A DNA stretch of 64,000 nt from Piscinibacter sp943370595. GTDB taxonomy: Bacteria; Pseudomonadota; Gammaproteobacteria; Burkholderiales; Burkholderiaceae_C. The position numbers and the translations under genes were made by a program. Positions within the stretch are counted from its first letter, which is position 1, and each line of letters starts with the position of its first letter. Shown here piece after piece: positions 9,124 to 18,382 of the stretch. The stretch is taken from positions 124,001-188,000 of the forward strand of contig CALRRO020000001.1 of NCBI GenBank assembly GCA_943370595.1, given 5' to 3'. The notes under the pieces are model-generated. The model worked only from the letters and a program-made list of their open reading frames with translations. It ran no database searches and had not been told where the DNA came from.

Positions 9124-9206
9124 GATATGCTCCGTGATGAAAGTTCGTAGGAGGGGGACGTTAACACAGCGATTCTGCGCGCTGATGGAATCCCCGCATT
9201 GACCTT

Positions 9207-9227
9207 GTGATCAGTCGTTCTGATCAC
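9207..9227 (-). other. Hairpin overlapping the der stop codon
   Basis: A perfect 8-bp inverted repeat GTGATCAG/CTGATCAC with a 5-base loop covers the TGA of der (9224-9226). No T-run follows on the minus strand, so it is not a classical terminator. It could stabilise the der mRNA 3' end or separate der from hfq expression. The rest of the 100-bp der-hfq gap holds the hfq leader. Confidence 0.5.
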
Positions 9228-10555
9228 TTGTCGTCGAACGGGTTCCGCGACGAGCGCATTTCGATGCGCAGCGGCGTTCCAACGAGCTTGAAGTGCTCGC
9301 GGAAACGGCCTTCGAGGAAGCGCTTGTACGAATCGGTCACGTGTTCGAGCGAATTTCCGTGGATGACGATGATCGGCGGGTTCATCCCGCCCTGGTGGGC
9401 ATAGCGCAGCTTGGGGCGGAACATGCCCGCCCGCTTCGGCGTCTGGTGTTCCACCGCCTCGTGCAGCAGGCGCGTCAGCACCGGCGTGGGCATCTTGCGG
9501 ATGGCCGAGGCATGCGCATCGGCAATCGCTTTCCACACCGGGCCGAGGCCCTGTCGCTTCTTCGCTGAGATGTGGAGCAGCGGCGCAAATTTCAAGAAGG
9601 CCAGGCGCTGTTCGATCGAACGTTGCAGCGTCTGCTTCTGGTAGTCGTCGACGGCGTCCCACTTGTTGACCGCCAGCACCACGGCCCGGCCGCTGTCGAG
9701 GATGTAGCCGGCGATGTGCGCGTCCTGGTCGGTCACCCCCTGGGTCGCGTCCAGCAGCAGCAGCACCACGTTGGCGTCTGCGATCGCCTGCAGCGTCTTG
9801 ACCACCGAGAACTTCTCGATCGCCTCGAACACCTTGCCCTTGCGGCGCAGCCCGGCGGTGTCGATCAGCTCGAACTTCTGGCCGTGACGCTCGAAGGGCA
9901 CGTGGATCGCATCGCGCGTCGTGCCCGGCAGGTCGAAGGCGACCAGCCGTTCCTCGCCCAGCCAGGTGTTGATCAATGTCGATTTGCCGACGTTCGGCCG
10001 GCCCGCCACGGCCAGGCGGATCGGCGCATCGGGATCGGGCTCGGCGTCCTCGTCTTCCTCGAACGGGAAGTCAGCCAGCGCGGCCTCGGTCAGGCTGCGC
10101 ACGCCCTGCCCGTGCGCCGCCGACACCGGGTGCGGCTCGCCCAGGCCGAGTTCGTAGAACTCGCCGAGCAGCGGCGACTCGACCATGCCTTCGGCCTTGT
10201 TGGCCGCCAGCACCACCTTCTTGCCGGTGGTGCGCAGGAACTTCGCGATGTCGTGGTCCTGCGCCGACAGCCCACCCCGCACGTCGACCACGAAGATCAC
10301 CGCATCCGCCTCGGCCACCGCCTGGCGCGTCTGCTTGGCCATCTCCTTGACGATGCCGGATTCGGCCGTCGGCTCGAAGCCGCCGGTGTCGACGGCGATG
10401 AACTCTCGGTCGCCGATGCGGCCGTCACCGTAGTGGCGGTCGCGGGTCAGCCCGGCGAAGTCGGCGACGATGGCGTCGCGGCTCTTCGTCATGCGGTTGA
10501 ACAGCGTCGACTTGCCCACGTTGGGGCGCCCGACGAGGGCGATGACGGGTTTCAT
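9224..10555 (-). CDS. der: Ribosome biogenesis GTPase Der (EngA)
   Basis: Der is an essential double GTPase needed for 50S subunit maturation. The 443-residue protein has two G domains in tandem. The first P-loop GRPNVGKST is at residues 9-17 and the second, with the same sequence, at 185-193. The linker between them is very acidic (FEEDEDAEPDPD). A KH-like C-terminal domain ends with RIEMRSSRNPFDDK. The ATG at 10555 places the first P-loop at its standard distance. It follows bamB by 19 bp, the conserved bamB-der pair. Confidence 0.98.
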   Translation of the reverse strand: MKPVIALVGRPNVGKSTLFNRMTKSRDAIVADFAGLTRDRHYGDGRIGDREFIAVDTGGFEPTAESGIVKEMAKQTRQAVAEADAVIFVVDVRGGLSAQDHDIAKFLRTTGKKVVLAANKAEGMVESPLLGEFYELGLGEPHPVSAAHGQGVRSLTEAALADFPFEEDEDAEPDPDAPIRLAVAGRPNVGKSTLINTWLGEERLVAFDLPGTTRDAIHVPFERHGQKFELIDTAGLRRKGKVFEAIEKFSVVKTLQAIADANVVLLLLDATQGVTDQDAHIAGYILDSGRAVVLAVNKWDAVDDYQKQTLQRSIEQRLAFLKFAPLLHISAKKRQGLGPVWKAIADAHASAIRKMPTPVLTRLLHEAVEHQTPKRAGMFRPKLRYAHQGGMNPPIIVIHGNSLEHVTDSYKRFLEGRFREHFKLVGTPLRIEMRSSRNPFDDK

Positions 10556-10574
10556 CGACGCAGGCGCCCGGCGC

Positions 10575-11705
10575 TCAGTTGGGGCGGAAGGCGAACAGGC
10601 CGCCGTTGCGCGTGACGACCAGCAGCGTGGTGCCCGAGACCACAGGCGCCGCGGCCGGGCCGGAGCTGTCGGTCGCGAGGCGAAGAACCGGCTCGCCCTT
10701 GTCGAGCGACAACCAGTGCACCAGGCCCTCGGCATCGGCGAAGGCGACTGTCGGCCCGACCACCAGCGGCGCGCCGAGGCCGCGGTAGAGCAGCTTCTCG
10801 GAACTCCAGGCCACCTCGCCGGAGGCGGCGCGCCAGGCCGTCAACCGGTCCGAAGCGTCGGCCCCAACCACGAACTGATCGTTGCCGGCCACGCCCTCGG
10901 TGCCGCCGCCGGTCTTGCTCCACTGCAGGTTGCCGCGCTCGGCGTTGACGCAGCCGACCGCCGACTGGAAGGCGCGCATGCAGACGCTGTCGCCGACGCG
11001 AACCACCGGCGAGACCAGGTCCGCCAGGCGTTCGACCTCGTTGGTGCCGCGCGGCGAGGCCACCGGCACCTCCCAGCGCACCGAACCGGTCAGCGGGTCG
11101 AGACCGGCCAGCCGCGGCCCCTGCCCGACCAGCAGCGTATTCTTGAACGGCGCCAGCACGCCACCTTGCGCCAGCGTCAGCGGTTCGCCGGGGCGCTGCA
11201 CGTTCCACAGCTTGCGGCCGTCGAGCACGTCGAAGGCGACGATGCGGCGGTCGACGCCGAGCACGAACACCCGTTCGCCGGCGACCAGCGGTGCCGTCAC
11301 GACCTTGGTGCCCAGTGCCTTGCGCCACAGCGGCTTGCCGCCGTCAAGCACGACTAGGTCACCCTCGCGCGTCACCACCGCGGCGAAACGGCCGTCGCTG
11401 CCGACACCGGCGACGATGCGGCCATCGACGCTGGTGCGCCAGAGCTCGCGGCCGCTGTCGGCCTGGATGGCGGCGACCGTGCCGTTGCCGCTGGCCACCG
11501 TGAAGACACCGTCGTTGACCGCCACGGCCAGGGGGAAGTCGACATCGCCGATGCGCTGCGACCAAGCCTGGCGGCCGGCGATCGGTGCGGTGATCGGCTC
11601 CAGCGGCTTGGGCTTGGGCTTGTCCGGCCCGCTCGAGCAAGCCGCCAGCAGCACGGTCAGCGCGCCGGCCAGCCAGCGGCCGGCGACAGGGTGGCGCAGC
11701 GTCAC
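10575..11705 (-). CDS. bamB: Outer-membrane assembly lipoprotein BamB
   Basis: BamB is a beta-propeller lipoprotein of the BAM complex that helps insert outer-membrane beta-barrel proteins. The 376-residue protein has a lipoprotein signal peptide with cleavage before Cys23 (LLAACSSG) and a Pro/Lys-rich linker. Repeated PQQ-type blades follow (ASGNGTVAAIQADSGRELWRTSV and similar). The start is a GTG at 11705 overlapping the stop of the upstream yfgM-like gene (GTGA), so coupling is likely. Confidence 0.95.
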   Translation of the reverse strand: MTLRHPVAGRWLAGALTVLLAACSSGPDKPKPKPLEPITAPIAGRQAWSQRIGDVDFPLAVAVNDGVFTVASGNGTVAAIQADSGRELWRTSVDGRIVAGVGSDGRFAAVVTREGDLVVLDGGKPLWRKALGTKVVTAPLVAGERVFVLGVDRRIVAFDVLDGRKLWNVQRPGEPLTLAQGGVLAPFKNTLLVGQGPRLAGLDPLTGSVRWEVPVASPRGTNEVERLADLVSPVVRVGDSVCMRAFQSAVGCVNAERGNLQWSKTGGGTEGVAGNDQFVVGADASDRLTAWRAASGEVAWSSEKLLYRGLGAPLVVGPTVAFADAEGLVHWLSLDKGEPVLRLATDSSGPAAAPVVSGTTLLVVTRNGGLFAFRPN

Positions 11706-12379
11706 TTGGCGGCTCCGAGGGTCTTCGGCACTTCGGCCGGCGGCGCGGCGCCGAGCGAGGTCAGCTTGGCGTCGATCAGGCGGCGGTACTCGACCTTGGG
11801 GTCCATCGTGTCCCAGGCCTTGCGGAAGGCCGCCTTGGCCTCGTCGGTCTTGCCCTGGGCGAGCAGGATGTCGCCGCGGCGATCGGCCACCAGCGCCTCG
11901 AATTCCTTCGCGGTGGCGCCGTCGAGCTGCTTGAGGGCTTCGTCGAACTTCTTCTGGTCGACCAGCAGGCCGGCCAGGCGAAGCCGGGCCACCGTCTGGT
12001 ACTCGGCTTCCTTGGCGTTGCCGGCCACCCAGGCCAGCGTCGCGGCGGCTTCATCGGGCTGGCCCTTGTCGAACTGCACCTTGGCGGCGAGCAGGCCGCC
12101 CTGCTGCGCGTAGGCCGTGCCGGGGTAGCGTTCCTTCAGGTCCTTGAAGACGCCGGCGGCCTTGCTCGCCTCGCCGGCAATGGCGGCCTTCTCCAGTTCG
12201 TCGAACATGGCCGCGGCCTTGACGGCCTGGTCACGCTGCCACCAGTTCCAGCCGTTCCACGCGGCGAAGCCGGCCAGCACCAGGGTCAGCGCCCAGGTGA
12301 TCAGGTTGCCGTACTGCTTCCAGAAGGCCTTGAGCTGGTCGAGCTGTTCTTGTTCTTCGAGGTCGAGATGGGTGGCCAT
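11702..12379 (-). CDS. YfgM-like tetratricopeptide protein
   Basis: YfgM is an inner-membrane protein that docks periplasmic chaperones at the SecYEG translocon. The 225-residue protein has a short cytoplasmic N-terminus rich in Glu/Gln, one membrane segment (about residues 23-44), then helical TPR-like repeats in the periplasm. The order hisS-yfgM-bamB-der matches E. coli, which supports the assignment. The ATG at 12379 gives MATHLDLEEQEQLDQLKAFW, the expected family start. It lies 38 bp after hisS. Confidence 0.9.
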   Translation of the reverse strand: MATHLDLEEQEQLDQLKAFWKQYGNLITWALTLVLAGFAAWNGWNWWQRDQAVKAAAMFDELEKAAIAGEASKAAGVFKDLKERYPGTAYAQQGGLLAAKVQFDKGQPDEAAATLAWVAGNAKEAEYQTVARLRLAGLLVDQKKFDEALKQLDGATAKEFEALVADRRGDILLAQGKTDEAKAAFRKAWDTMDPKVEYRRLIDAKLTSLGAAPPAEVPKTLGAAK

Positions 12380-12417
12380 GGCGGATGCGATGCGTCGTGA
12401 AGCGTCGAAAGGCGCGA

Positions 12418-13701
12418 TTATGCGGTGGTGAGGTCGGCCGCCCAGGCGGCGGCGCCCGCCAGCGGCAGGCTGCGCTGGGCGGCGGCGGCGTCGCGCAGGT
12501 TCTTCAGGGCCACCTCGCCGCGGGCGACCTCGTCGTCGCCGAAGATCAGCGCGTAGCGTGCGCCGCTGGCGTCGGCGCGCTTGAACTGCGACTTCATGCC
12601 GGCAAAGCCGGCGTTCATCAGCACCCGCAGCCCGGCCGCGCGCAGCGACTCGAGCACGACCATGGCGGGCACCAGTGCGGCTGCCGAGGGCACGATGGCG
12701 TACACGTCCGGCGCGACCGGCGGCGGCGCCACGCCGAGTTCCTCCAGCAGCAGCAACACACGCTCCATGCCCATGCCGAAGCCGACCGCCGGCGCCGGCT
12801 TGCCGCCGAGCTGTTCGATCAGCCCGTCGTAGCGCCCGCCGCCACACACCGTGCCCTGGGCGCCGAGCTTGTCGGTCACCCACTCGAACACGGTCAGGTT
12901 GTAGTAGTCCATGCCGCGCACCAGGCGCGGGTTGAGGCGGTAGGCCAGGCCGGCAGCGTCGAGCACGGCGCGCACCGCATCGAAGTGGGCGAGCGACTCG
13001 GCGCCGAGGAAGTCCGGCAGCTTCGGCGCCGCCTCGATCAGCGCCTGCATCGCCGGGTTCTTGCTGTCCAGGATGCGCAGCGGGTTGGTGTGCAGGCGGC
13101 GCTTGGCGTCCTCGTCGAGCTGCTCGGCGTGAGCCTCGAAGTGCGCGATCAGCGCGGCGCGGTGCGCCAGGCGCTCGGGCGGCTGGCCGAGGCTGTTCAG
13201 CTCCAGCGTCACGTCGCGGCCTTCGACGATGCCCAGTTCGCGCCACAGCGCGCGCAGCATCAGGATCAGCTCGGCGTCGACGTCCGGCCCGGCGTAGCCC
13301 AGCGCCTCGGCGCCGAACTGGTGGAACTGCCGCTGGCGGCCCTTCTGCGGCCGCTCGTGGCGGAACATCGGGCCGATGTAGAACAGCCGCCGGCCGCCAT
13401 CGCGCAGCAGCGAGTGCTCGGTCATCGCGCGCACCACGCCGGCGGTGTTCTCCGGGCGCAGCGACAGGCGGTCACCGTTCATCGAGTCGGTCCAGGAGTA
13501 CATCTCCTTCTCGACGATGTCGGTCACCTCGCCGAGGCCGCGCACGAACAGCGCGGTCGGCTCGACGATCGGCGTGCGCACGTTCAGGTAGCCGTAGCGC
13601 TGCATCAGCGTGCGGATGCGGTCCTCGAGCCACTCCCACCGGGCGGAGTCCGGCGGGAGGATGTCGTTCATGCCTTTGACGGCGCGGATCGGTTCAGCCA
13701 T
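12418..13701 (-). CDS. hisS: Histidyl-tRNA synthetase
   Basis: It charges tRNA-His with histidine. The 427-residue class II synthetase begins MAEPIRAVKGMNDILPPDSA. It shows motif 2 (FYIGPMFRHERPQKGRQRQFHQFGAE), the HisRS-specific LVRGMDYYNLTVFEW, and motif 3 (AVGFGMGMERVLLLL). The C-terminal anticodon-binding domain is complete. It is the catalytic relative of the HisZ encoded at 4035-5192. Confidence 0.98.
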   Translation of the reverse strand: MAEPIRAVKGMNDILPPDSARWEWLEDRIRTLMQRYGYLNVRTPIVEPTALFVRGLGEVTDIVEKEMYSWTDSMNGDRLSLRPENTAGVVRAMTEHSLLRDGGRRLFYIGPMFRHERPQKGRQRQFHQFGAEALGYAGPDVDAELILMLRALWRELGIVEGRDVTLELNSLGQPPERLAHRAALIAHFEAHAEQLDEDAKRRLHTNPLRILDSKNPAMQALIEAAPKLPDFLGAESLAHFDAVRAVLDAAGLAYRLNPRLVRGMDYYNLTVFEWVTDKLGAQGTVCGGGRYDGLIEQLGGKPAPAVGFGMGMERVLLLLEELGVAPPPVAPDVYAIVPSAAALVPAMVVLESLRAAGLRVLMNAGFAGMKSQFKRADASGARYALIFGDDEVARGEVALKNLRDAAAAQRSLPLAGAAAWAADLTTA

Positions 13702-13764
13702 GGAGATCGGTTCGGCGGGGGCGCTGCCGCATGCGGGCGGCAGGCCGTTCGGTGGGGCTGCGCG

Positions 13765-15048
13765 TCAGGCCGGCGTGGACGCCGAGCCGAAGCGCTTCTC
13801 GATGTAGTCCTCGACGATGCGGTGGAACTCCTGCGCAATGCCTTCGCCGCGCAGCGTCATCGCCTTCTCGCCGTCGATGAACACCGGCGCGGCCGGCGCC
13901 TCGCCGGTGCCCGGCAGGCTGATGCCGATGTCGGCATGCTTGCTCTCGCCCGGGCCGTTGACGATGCAGCCCATCACCGCAACCTTCATCGTCTCGACGC
14001 CGGGGTACCTGCTCTTCCACACCGGCATCTGCGCGCGCAGGAAGTCGTCGATCTGCTTGGCCAGCTCCTGGAAGGTGGTGCTGGTGGTGCGGCCGCAGCC
14101 GGGGCAGGCGGTCACGCTCGGGTTGAACGAGCGCAGGCCGAGCGACTGCAGGATCTCCAGCGCGACCACGACTTCCTGCGTGCGCGCCTCGCCCGGCTGC
14201 GGCGTCAGGCTGACGCGGATGGTGTCGCCGATGCCGTCCTGCAGCAGCAGCGCGAGGGCCGCAGTCGAGGCCACCGTGCCCTTGGTGCCCATGCCGGCTT
14301 CGGTCAGGCCCAGGTGCAGCGGGTAGTTGCAGCGCCGCGCCAGCGCGCGGTAGACGCTGACCAGGTCCTGCACGCCGGACATCTTGCACGACAGGATGAT
14401 CTGCTCCGGCCGCAGGCCGATCTCCTCGGCACGCCGGGCGGATTCGACCGCCGAGGTGATGATCGCGCGGTACATGATCTGCTGCGGCGCGTGCGGTTCG
14501 GCCAGGCGGCCGTTCTCGTCCATCATCTGGGCGAGCAGTTCCTGGTCGAGGCTGCCCCAGTTGACCCCGATGCGCACCGGCTTGTCGTACTTCGCCGCCA
14601 CCTCGACCATCTGGGCGAACTGCTTGTCCTTCTTGTCGCCCTTGCCGACGTTGCCCGGGTTGATGCGGTACTTGCTGAGCGTCTCGGCGCAGGCCGGGAA
14701 GTCGGTCAGAAGCCGGTGGCCGTTGTAGTGGAAGTCGCCGACCAGCGGCACGTCGATGCCCATGCGATCGAGCTGCTCGCGGATGTGCGGCACCGCCTGC
14801 GCCGCCTCGGGCGTGTTGACGGTGATGCGCACCATCTCCGAGCCGGCGATCGCCAGTTCCTTGACCTGGATGGCGGTCTCGATCACCTCGACCGTGTCGG
14901 TGTTGGTCATCGATTGCACGCGCACCGGCGCACCGCCGCCGATCGTCACCTCGCGTGCGCCCCAGCGCACGACGGCCTGATGCGAACGGCGCTGCGCCGG
15001 GCTGGCGGGCTCGATGAAATCGTCGAGGGATTCGCGCGGATCGTTCAT
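13765..15048 (-). CDS. ispG: 4-hydroxy-3-methylbut-2-enyl-diphosphate synthase
   Basis: IspG is the iron-sulfur enzyme that makes HMBPP in the MEP isoprenoid pathway. The 427-residue protein has a TIM-barrel N-terminal part (VRVQSMTNTDT, GDFHYNGH) and a C-terminal cluster-binding part. The cluster ligands are Cys315 and Cys318 (CPGCGRTTS) and Cys361 (MGCIVNGPGES), with the ligand Glu in GPGE. It feeds precursors to the squalene synthesis genes hpnCDE near the right end, although those are not linked to it. hisS follows after 63 bp. Confidence 0.98.
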   Translation of the reverse strand: MNDPRESLDDFIEPASPAQRRSHQAVVRWGAREVTIGGGAPVRVQSMTNTDTVEVIETAIQVKELAIAGSEMVRITVNTPEAAQAVPHIREQLDRMGIDVPLVGDFHYNGHRLLTDFPACAETLSKYRINPGNVGKGDKKDKQFAQMVEVAAKYDKPVRIGVNWGSLDQELLAQMMDENGRLAEPHAPQQIMYRAIITSAVESARRAEEIGLRPEQIILSCKMSGVQDLVSVYRALARRCNYPLHLGLTEAGMGTKGTVASTAALALLLQDGIGDTIRVSLTPQPGEARTQEVVVALEILQSLGLRSFNPSVTACPGCGRTTSTTFQELAKQIDDFLRAQMPVWKSRYPGVETMKVAVMGCIVNGPGESKHADIGISLPGTGEAPAAPVFIDGEKAMTLRGEGIAQEFHRIVEDYIEKRFGSASTPA

Positions 15049-15058
15049 GCCTGCCCCG

Positions 15059-15934
15059 TTACTTCAGTTCCATGCGAACCACGTTGTCTCGCGTCACGCC
15101 GGTCAGCTCGACCGGCTTGCCGCGGAACGACACCTGCGTGGCGCTGGCGTTGCCGATGGTCAGGCGCAGCGGCGCCGCACCGTCCACACCGACCGCCTCG
15201 CCCGGCTGCAGCAGCCGCGACAGCAGCGGCTGGCCGCGCGCATCCAGCACCTCCACCCACGACTCCGCGCTGACGCGCAGCTGCAGCGCGCCGGCTGCGG
15301 GCGCTACGGCCGAGGCGGGCGCACTCGCGGCGTCGTCCGGCGCCGCCGGCGCGGAATGCACCGTCTCGACCACCACCGACGCGGCAGGGGCCGGCGACTG
15401 CACCACGGCCGAAGCCGGCGTGGCGGGCACCGATGAGGACGCCGTTGCCACCACCGGCGCCGACGACGGCGCGGATGCGGCACCACCCGCACCGGGCAGC
15501 GACACCGTGCCGGCGGGCAGGAAGTAGACGACCGCGGTGATCAGCAGCAGCAGCGTCGGCGCCCACACGGCGGGTGAACCGATGAATGACCAGTCGCCGC
15601 TCTGCGCCGGCGCCGAGCGCTCTCGGAACGGCGCGTTGATGCCCTCGCCGACCTGCTCGAGTCGTTGACCGGGCAGGCTCGGCAGCAAGGCCATCACCGG
15701 CGCCGGATCGATCTTCAGCGCACGGCAGACCGTCTGCGCGAGTGCGCGGGTGAAGGTCGCGTCGGGCAGTTCGTCGAAACGATCGCCCTCCAGTGCTTCG
15801 AGCTTGCGCTGCGGCACCTTGGTGGCGGCCGCCAGCATCGCGATATGCATGCCCTGGGCTTGGCGGGCCTGGCGCAGCAGCGCCCCGGCGGTGGTCGGAC
15901 CCGGTGCCGGCGCGTCGGCCGGAATATCACTCAT
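15059..15934 (-). CDS. rodZ: RodZ-like helix-turn-helix membrane protein
   Basis: RodZ links the MreB cytoskeleton to the cell-wall elongation machinery. The 291-residue protein has a cytoplasmic helix-turn-helix domain (about residues 15-75, RQARQAQGMHIAMLAAATKV). A basic juxtamembrane part leads to one membrane segment (121-140), then an Ala/Ser/Pro-rich linker. A DUF4115 domain ends the protein (LQLRVSAESWVEVLDARGQ). The ATG at 15934 overlaps the pilW stop by 8 bp. The neighbourhood pilW-rodZ-ispG-hisS is conserved. Confidence 0.92.
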   Translation of the reverse strand: MSDIPADAPAPGPTTAGALLRQARQAQGMHIAMLAAATKVPQRKLEALEGDRFDELPDATFTRALAQTVCRALKIDPAPVMALLPSLPGQRLEQVGEGINAPFRERSAPAQSGDWSFIGSPAVWAPTLLLLITAVVYFLPAGTVSLPGAGGAASAPSSAPVVATASSSVPATPASAVVQSPAPAASVVVETVHSAPAAPDDAASAPASAVAPAAGALQLRVSAESWVEVLDARGQPLLSRLLQPGEAVGVDGAAPLRLTIGNASATQVSFRGKPVELTGVTRDNVVRMELK

Positions 15935-16736
15935 CGAACTTTCCTTGCTCGAACGCGGTCGCCTCCCGCGTTTCGCGGAACCGCGCCGTCAGCTGCTTGC
16001 CCAGTTCTTGAACGCCCGTGCGGTTGCCCAGCTTCTGCTCGATGCGTACCGCCAGCCACAGCGTCTGCGCACTGACGTAGGAAGAGTTGGCATTGACGCG
16101 CCGGATGTGGAACCGTGCCCGCTCGGCCTCACCGCGACGCAGCAGAACCTCGGCCAGGTTGACCGAGGTCGCCGGATTGGTCGGGTCGGCCTGGTAGGAG
16201 CGCTGCAGCACTCTCTCGGCTTCCTCGAGCTGGCCGGCGAAGGCGTGGCAAACGCCCTGGGCGAGCAGGATGCGAGATGGGTCGCGCCGCTGCAACGAGG
16301 CCAGCGCCTGCGTGAACTGCGCGTTGCCTTCGGCGTAGCGCTTGTGCTGGCAGAGGAACCAGCCGAAGTTCTGCAGCGCGTCGACGTCGCGCGCATTGAT
16401 GGCCAGCGCTCGGCGGAAGTCCTCCTCAGCCTGCTTCTCCTTGTCGAGATTGGCGTGGATCAGGCCGCGCAGGTTGTAGGCGGCGACCAGGTTCGGATCG
16501 GCGGCCAGCGCACGATTGACCTCCTGCAATGCCACGTCCATCTGGTTGCGGCCGAAGTAGGCCGATGCCAGCTCCAGCCGAACCTGCGCGCGACGTTTCG
16601 CATCGGCTTCTTCAGGCACCGCACCCTGTGGCGGGCGCATGTCGCTGATCGGGCCGGTGGTGGTCGTCGTCGTCGTCGAACAGCCGGCCAGCCAGGCCAG
16701 CGCCAGCACCCCGACCGCGCGGGCGATGCCCTTCAT
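15927..16736 (-). CDS. pilW: Type IV pilus biogenesis lipoprotein PilW/PilF
   Basis: This TPR lipoprotein pilots the type IV pilus secretin to the outer membrane. The 269-residue protein has a lipoprotein signal with Cys19 (WLAGCS), followed by an unusual run of seven Thr. Several TPR units follow (VRLELASAYFGRNQMDVALQ, NPATSVNLAEVLLRRGEAE). The ATG at 16736 overlaps the rlmN stop by 4 bp (ATGA). The rlmN-pilW-rodZ order is standard in gammaproteobacteria and betaproteobacteria. No other pilus genes are in the window. Confidence 0.92.
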   Translation of the reverse strand: MKGIARAVGVLALAWLAGCSTTTTTTTGPISDMRPPQGAVPEEADAKRRAQVRLELASAYFGRNQMDVALQEVNRALAADPNLVAAYNLRGLIHANLDKEKQAEEDFRRALAINARDVDALQNFGWFLCQHKRYAEGNAQFTQALASLQRRDPSRILLAQGVCHAFAGQLEEAERVLQRSYQADPTNPATSVNLAEVLLRRGEAERARFHIRRVNANSSYVSAQTLWLAVRIEQKLGNRTGVQELGKQLTARFRETREATAFEQGKFDE

Positions 16737-17869
16737 GCCTTGGTCTCCTGCAACGGCCTATCGTGTTGGTCCACACGCCGCACCAACTTCACCGGGGCAC
16801 GCACCAGCCGTTCGTGGACGCGCGTGCGGTCCTGCACCTCGCCCGCGAGCTGCCCACAGGCGGCATCGATGTCGTCACCGCGTGTCTTGCGCACCGTGGT
16901 GACGATGCCTGCGTCCTGCAGCACCTTCGCGAACGCCATCACGCGCTCGCGAGGCGAACGCTTCAGCCCCGAGGCGGGGAACGGATTGAACGGAATCAGG
17001 TTGAGCTTGCAGGGCACCCGGCCCTTGACCAGGCGCACCAGCTCGCGGGCCAGTTCGGGCGTGTCGTTGACCCCGTCGAGCATGCAGTACTCGAACGTGA
17101 CGAAGTCGCGCGGCGCCTTGTCGAGGTAGCGCACGCAGGCGTCGAGCAGCGCGTCGATGCCATCCTTGCGGTTCAGCGGCACGAGCTCCGAACGCAGCTC
17201 GTCGTTCGGCGCGTGCAGCGACACCGCCAGCGCCACCGGGCAGTCTTCACGCAGGCGGTCGATCATCGCCACCATGCCGGAGGTCGAGACCGTCACGCGC
17301 CGGCGCGACAGGCCATAGGCATGGTCGTCGAGCATGGTCTTGAGCGCCGGCACCAGTGCCGCGTAGTTCTGCAGCGGCTCGCCCATGCCCATCATGACCA
17401 CGTTGTCGATCACGCGTTCGCCGTCCGCCCCGCGCAGGCGGTGCTCCGCGAACCACAGCTGCGCGACGATCTCGCCGCTCGTCAGGTTGCGGCTGAAGCC
17501 CTGGTGCCCCGTGCTGCAGAAGCGGCAGCCGACCGCGCAACCCGCCTGCGAAGAGACGCACAGCGTGCCGCGGTCTTCTTCGGGGATGTAGACGCTCTCG
17601 ACGGCGTTGCCGCCACCGACGTCGAACAGCCACTTGATCGTGCCGTCAGCCGAGCGATGCTCGCTGATCAGCGGCAAGGCGCGCACCTCGGCCACACCGG
17701 TGAGCTTGCTGCGCAAGGACTTGGCCAGGTCCGACATCTTCTCGAAGTCGGCCTCGCCCTTCTGGTGGATCCAGCGGTAGAGCTGGACGGCGCGGAAGCG
17801 CTTCTCGCCCAGGCTTTCGCAATAGGCCGTCAGCCCCTCGAGATCGAAGTCGAGCAGGTTGACGGCCAT
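16733..17869 (-). CDS. rlmN: Dual-specificity RNA methyltransferase RlmN
   Basis: RlmN is a radical SAM enzyme that methylates C2 of A2503 in 23S rRNA and of A37 in some tRNAs. The 378-residue protein has the radical SAM cluster motif CAVGCRFC with cysteines at 111, 115 and 118. A conserved Cys in DDIDAACGQLAGEV near residue 345 is the expected methyl-carrying residue. The GMGEPLQNY block is present. ndk ends 7 bp upstream of its ATG, so the two are almost certainly in one transcript. Confidence 0.98.
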   Translation of the reverse strand: MAVNLLDFDLEGLTAYCESLGEKRFRAVQLYRWIHQKGEADFEKMSDLAKSLRSKLTGVAEVRALPLISEHRSADGTIKWLFDVGGGNAVESVYIPEEDRGTLCVSSQAGCAVGCRFCSTGHQGFSRNLTSGEIVAQLWFAEHRLRGADGERVIDNVVMMGMGEPLQNYAALVPALKTMLDDHAYGLSRRRVTVSTSGMVAMIDRLREDCPVALAVSLHAPNDELRSELVPLNRKDGIDALLDACVRYLDKAPRDFVTFEYCMLDGVNDTPELARELVRLVKGRVPCKLNLIPFNPFPASGLKRSPRERVMAFAKVLQDAGIVTTVRKTRGDDIDAACGQLAGEVQDRTRVHERLVRAPVKLVRRVDQHDRPLQETKA

Positions 17870-17876
17870 GGCTGTC

Positions 17877-18302
17877 TTAACGAGCGTAGACGTTCATGCC
17901 GGGAAAGAAGAACGCCACTTCGACGGCGGCCGTCTCCGGCGCGTCGGAGCCGTGCACGGCATTGGCGTCGATGCTGTCGGCGAAATCGGCGCGGATGGTG
18001 CCCTTCTCGGCCTTCTTCGGGTCGGTGGCGCCCATCAGCTCGCGGTTCTTGGCGATCGCGTTCTCGCCCTCGAGCGCCTGGATCATCACCGGGCCGGAGA
18101 TCATGAAGTCGACCAGGTCCTTGAAGAACGGGCGGGCCTTGTGCACGGCATAGAACTGCTCGGCTTCGCCGCGCGACAGGTGGACCATCTTGGCCGCGAC
18201 GATCTTCAGGCCGGCGCCTTCGAAGCGGGCGTAGATCTGGCCGATCACGTTCTTCGCGACGGCGTCGGGTTTGATGATCGAAAGGGTGCGTTCGAGCGCC
18301 AT
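17877..18302 (-). CDS. ndk: Nucleoside diphosphate kinase
   Basis: Ndk balances nucleoside triphosphate pools by a phosphohistidine ping-pong reaction. The protein has 141 residues, the usual length. It starts with the family signature MALERTLSIIKPDAVAKNVI, and the active-site His117 lies in NAVHGSDAPE. The ATG at 18302 has an AGGAG Shine-Dalgarno about 9 bases upstream. It heads the rlmN-pilW-rodZ group. Confidence 0.98.
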   Translation of the reverse strand: MALERTLSIIKPDAVAKNVIGQIYARFEGAGLKIVAAKMVHLSRGEAEQFYAVHKARPFFKDLVDFMISGPVMIQALEGENAIAKNRELMGATDPKKAEKGTIRADFADSIDANAVHGSDAPETAAVEVAFFFPGMNVYAR

Positions 18303-18341
18303 GAATTCTTCTCCTGAATCAATAACTTGGCAAAGTTTCGG

Positions 18342-18347
18342 ATTGTA
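18342..18347 (-). promoter_or_regulatory. Candidate -10 box for ndk
   Basis: A TACAAT hexamer on the minus strand lies 40 bases upstream of the ndk ATG in the 80-bp gap after rluB. No good -35 box stands at 16-18 bp spacing, so this rests on the -10 alone. Confidence 0.35.
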
Positions 18348-18382
18348 GCCCGCGCAGCGTGGCAATCCCGTGTCGCAAGGGC

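Noticed and set aside
12385..15273. A 962-codon open frame antisense to hisS and ispG
   Set aside because: It runs across two real genes and their gap, with no start context or domains.
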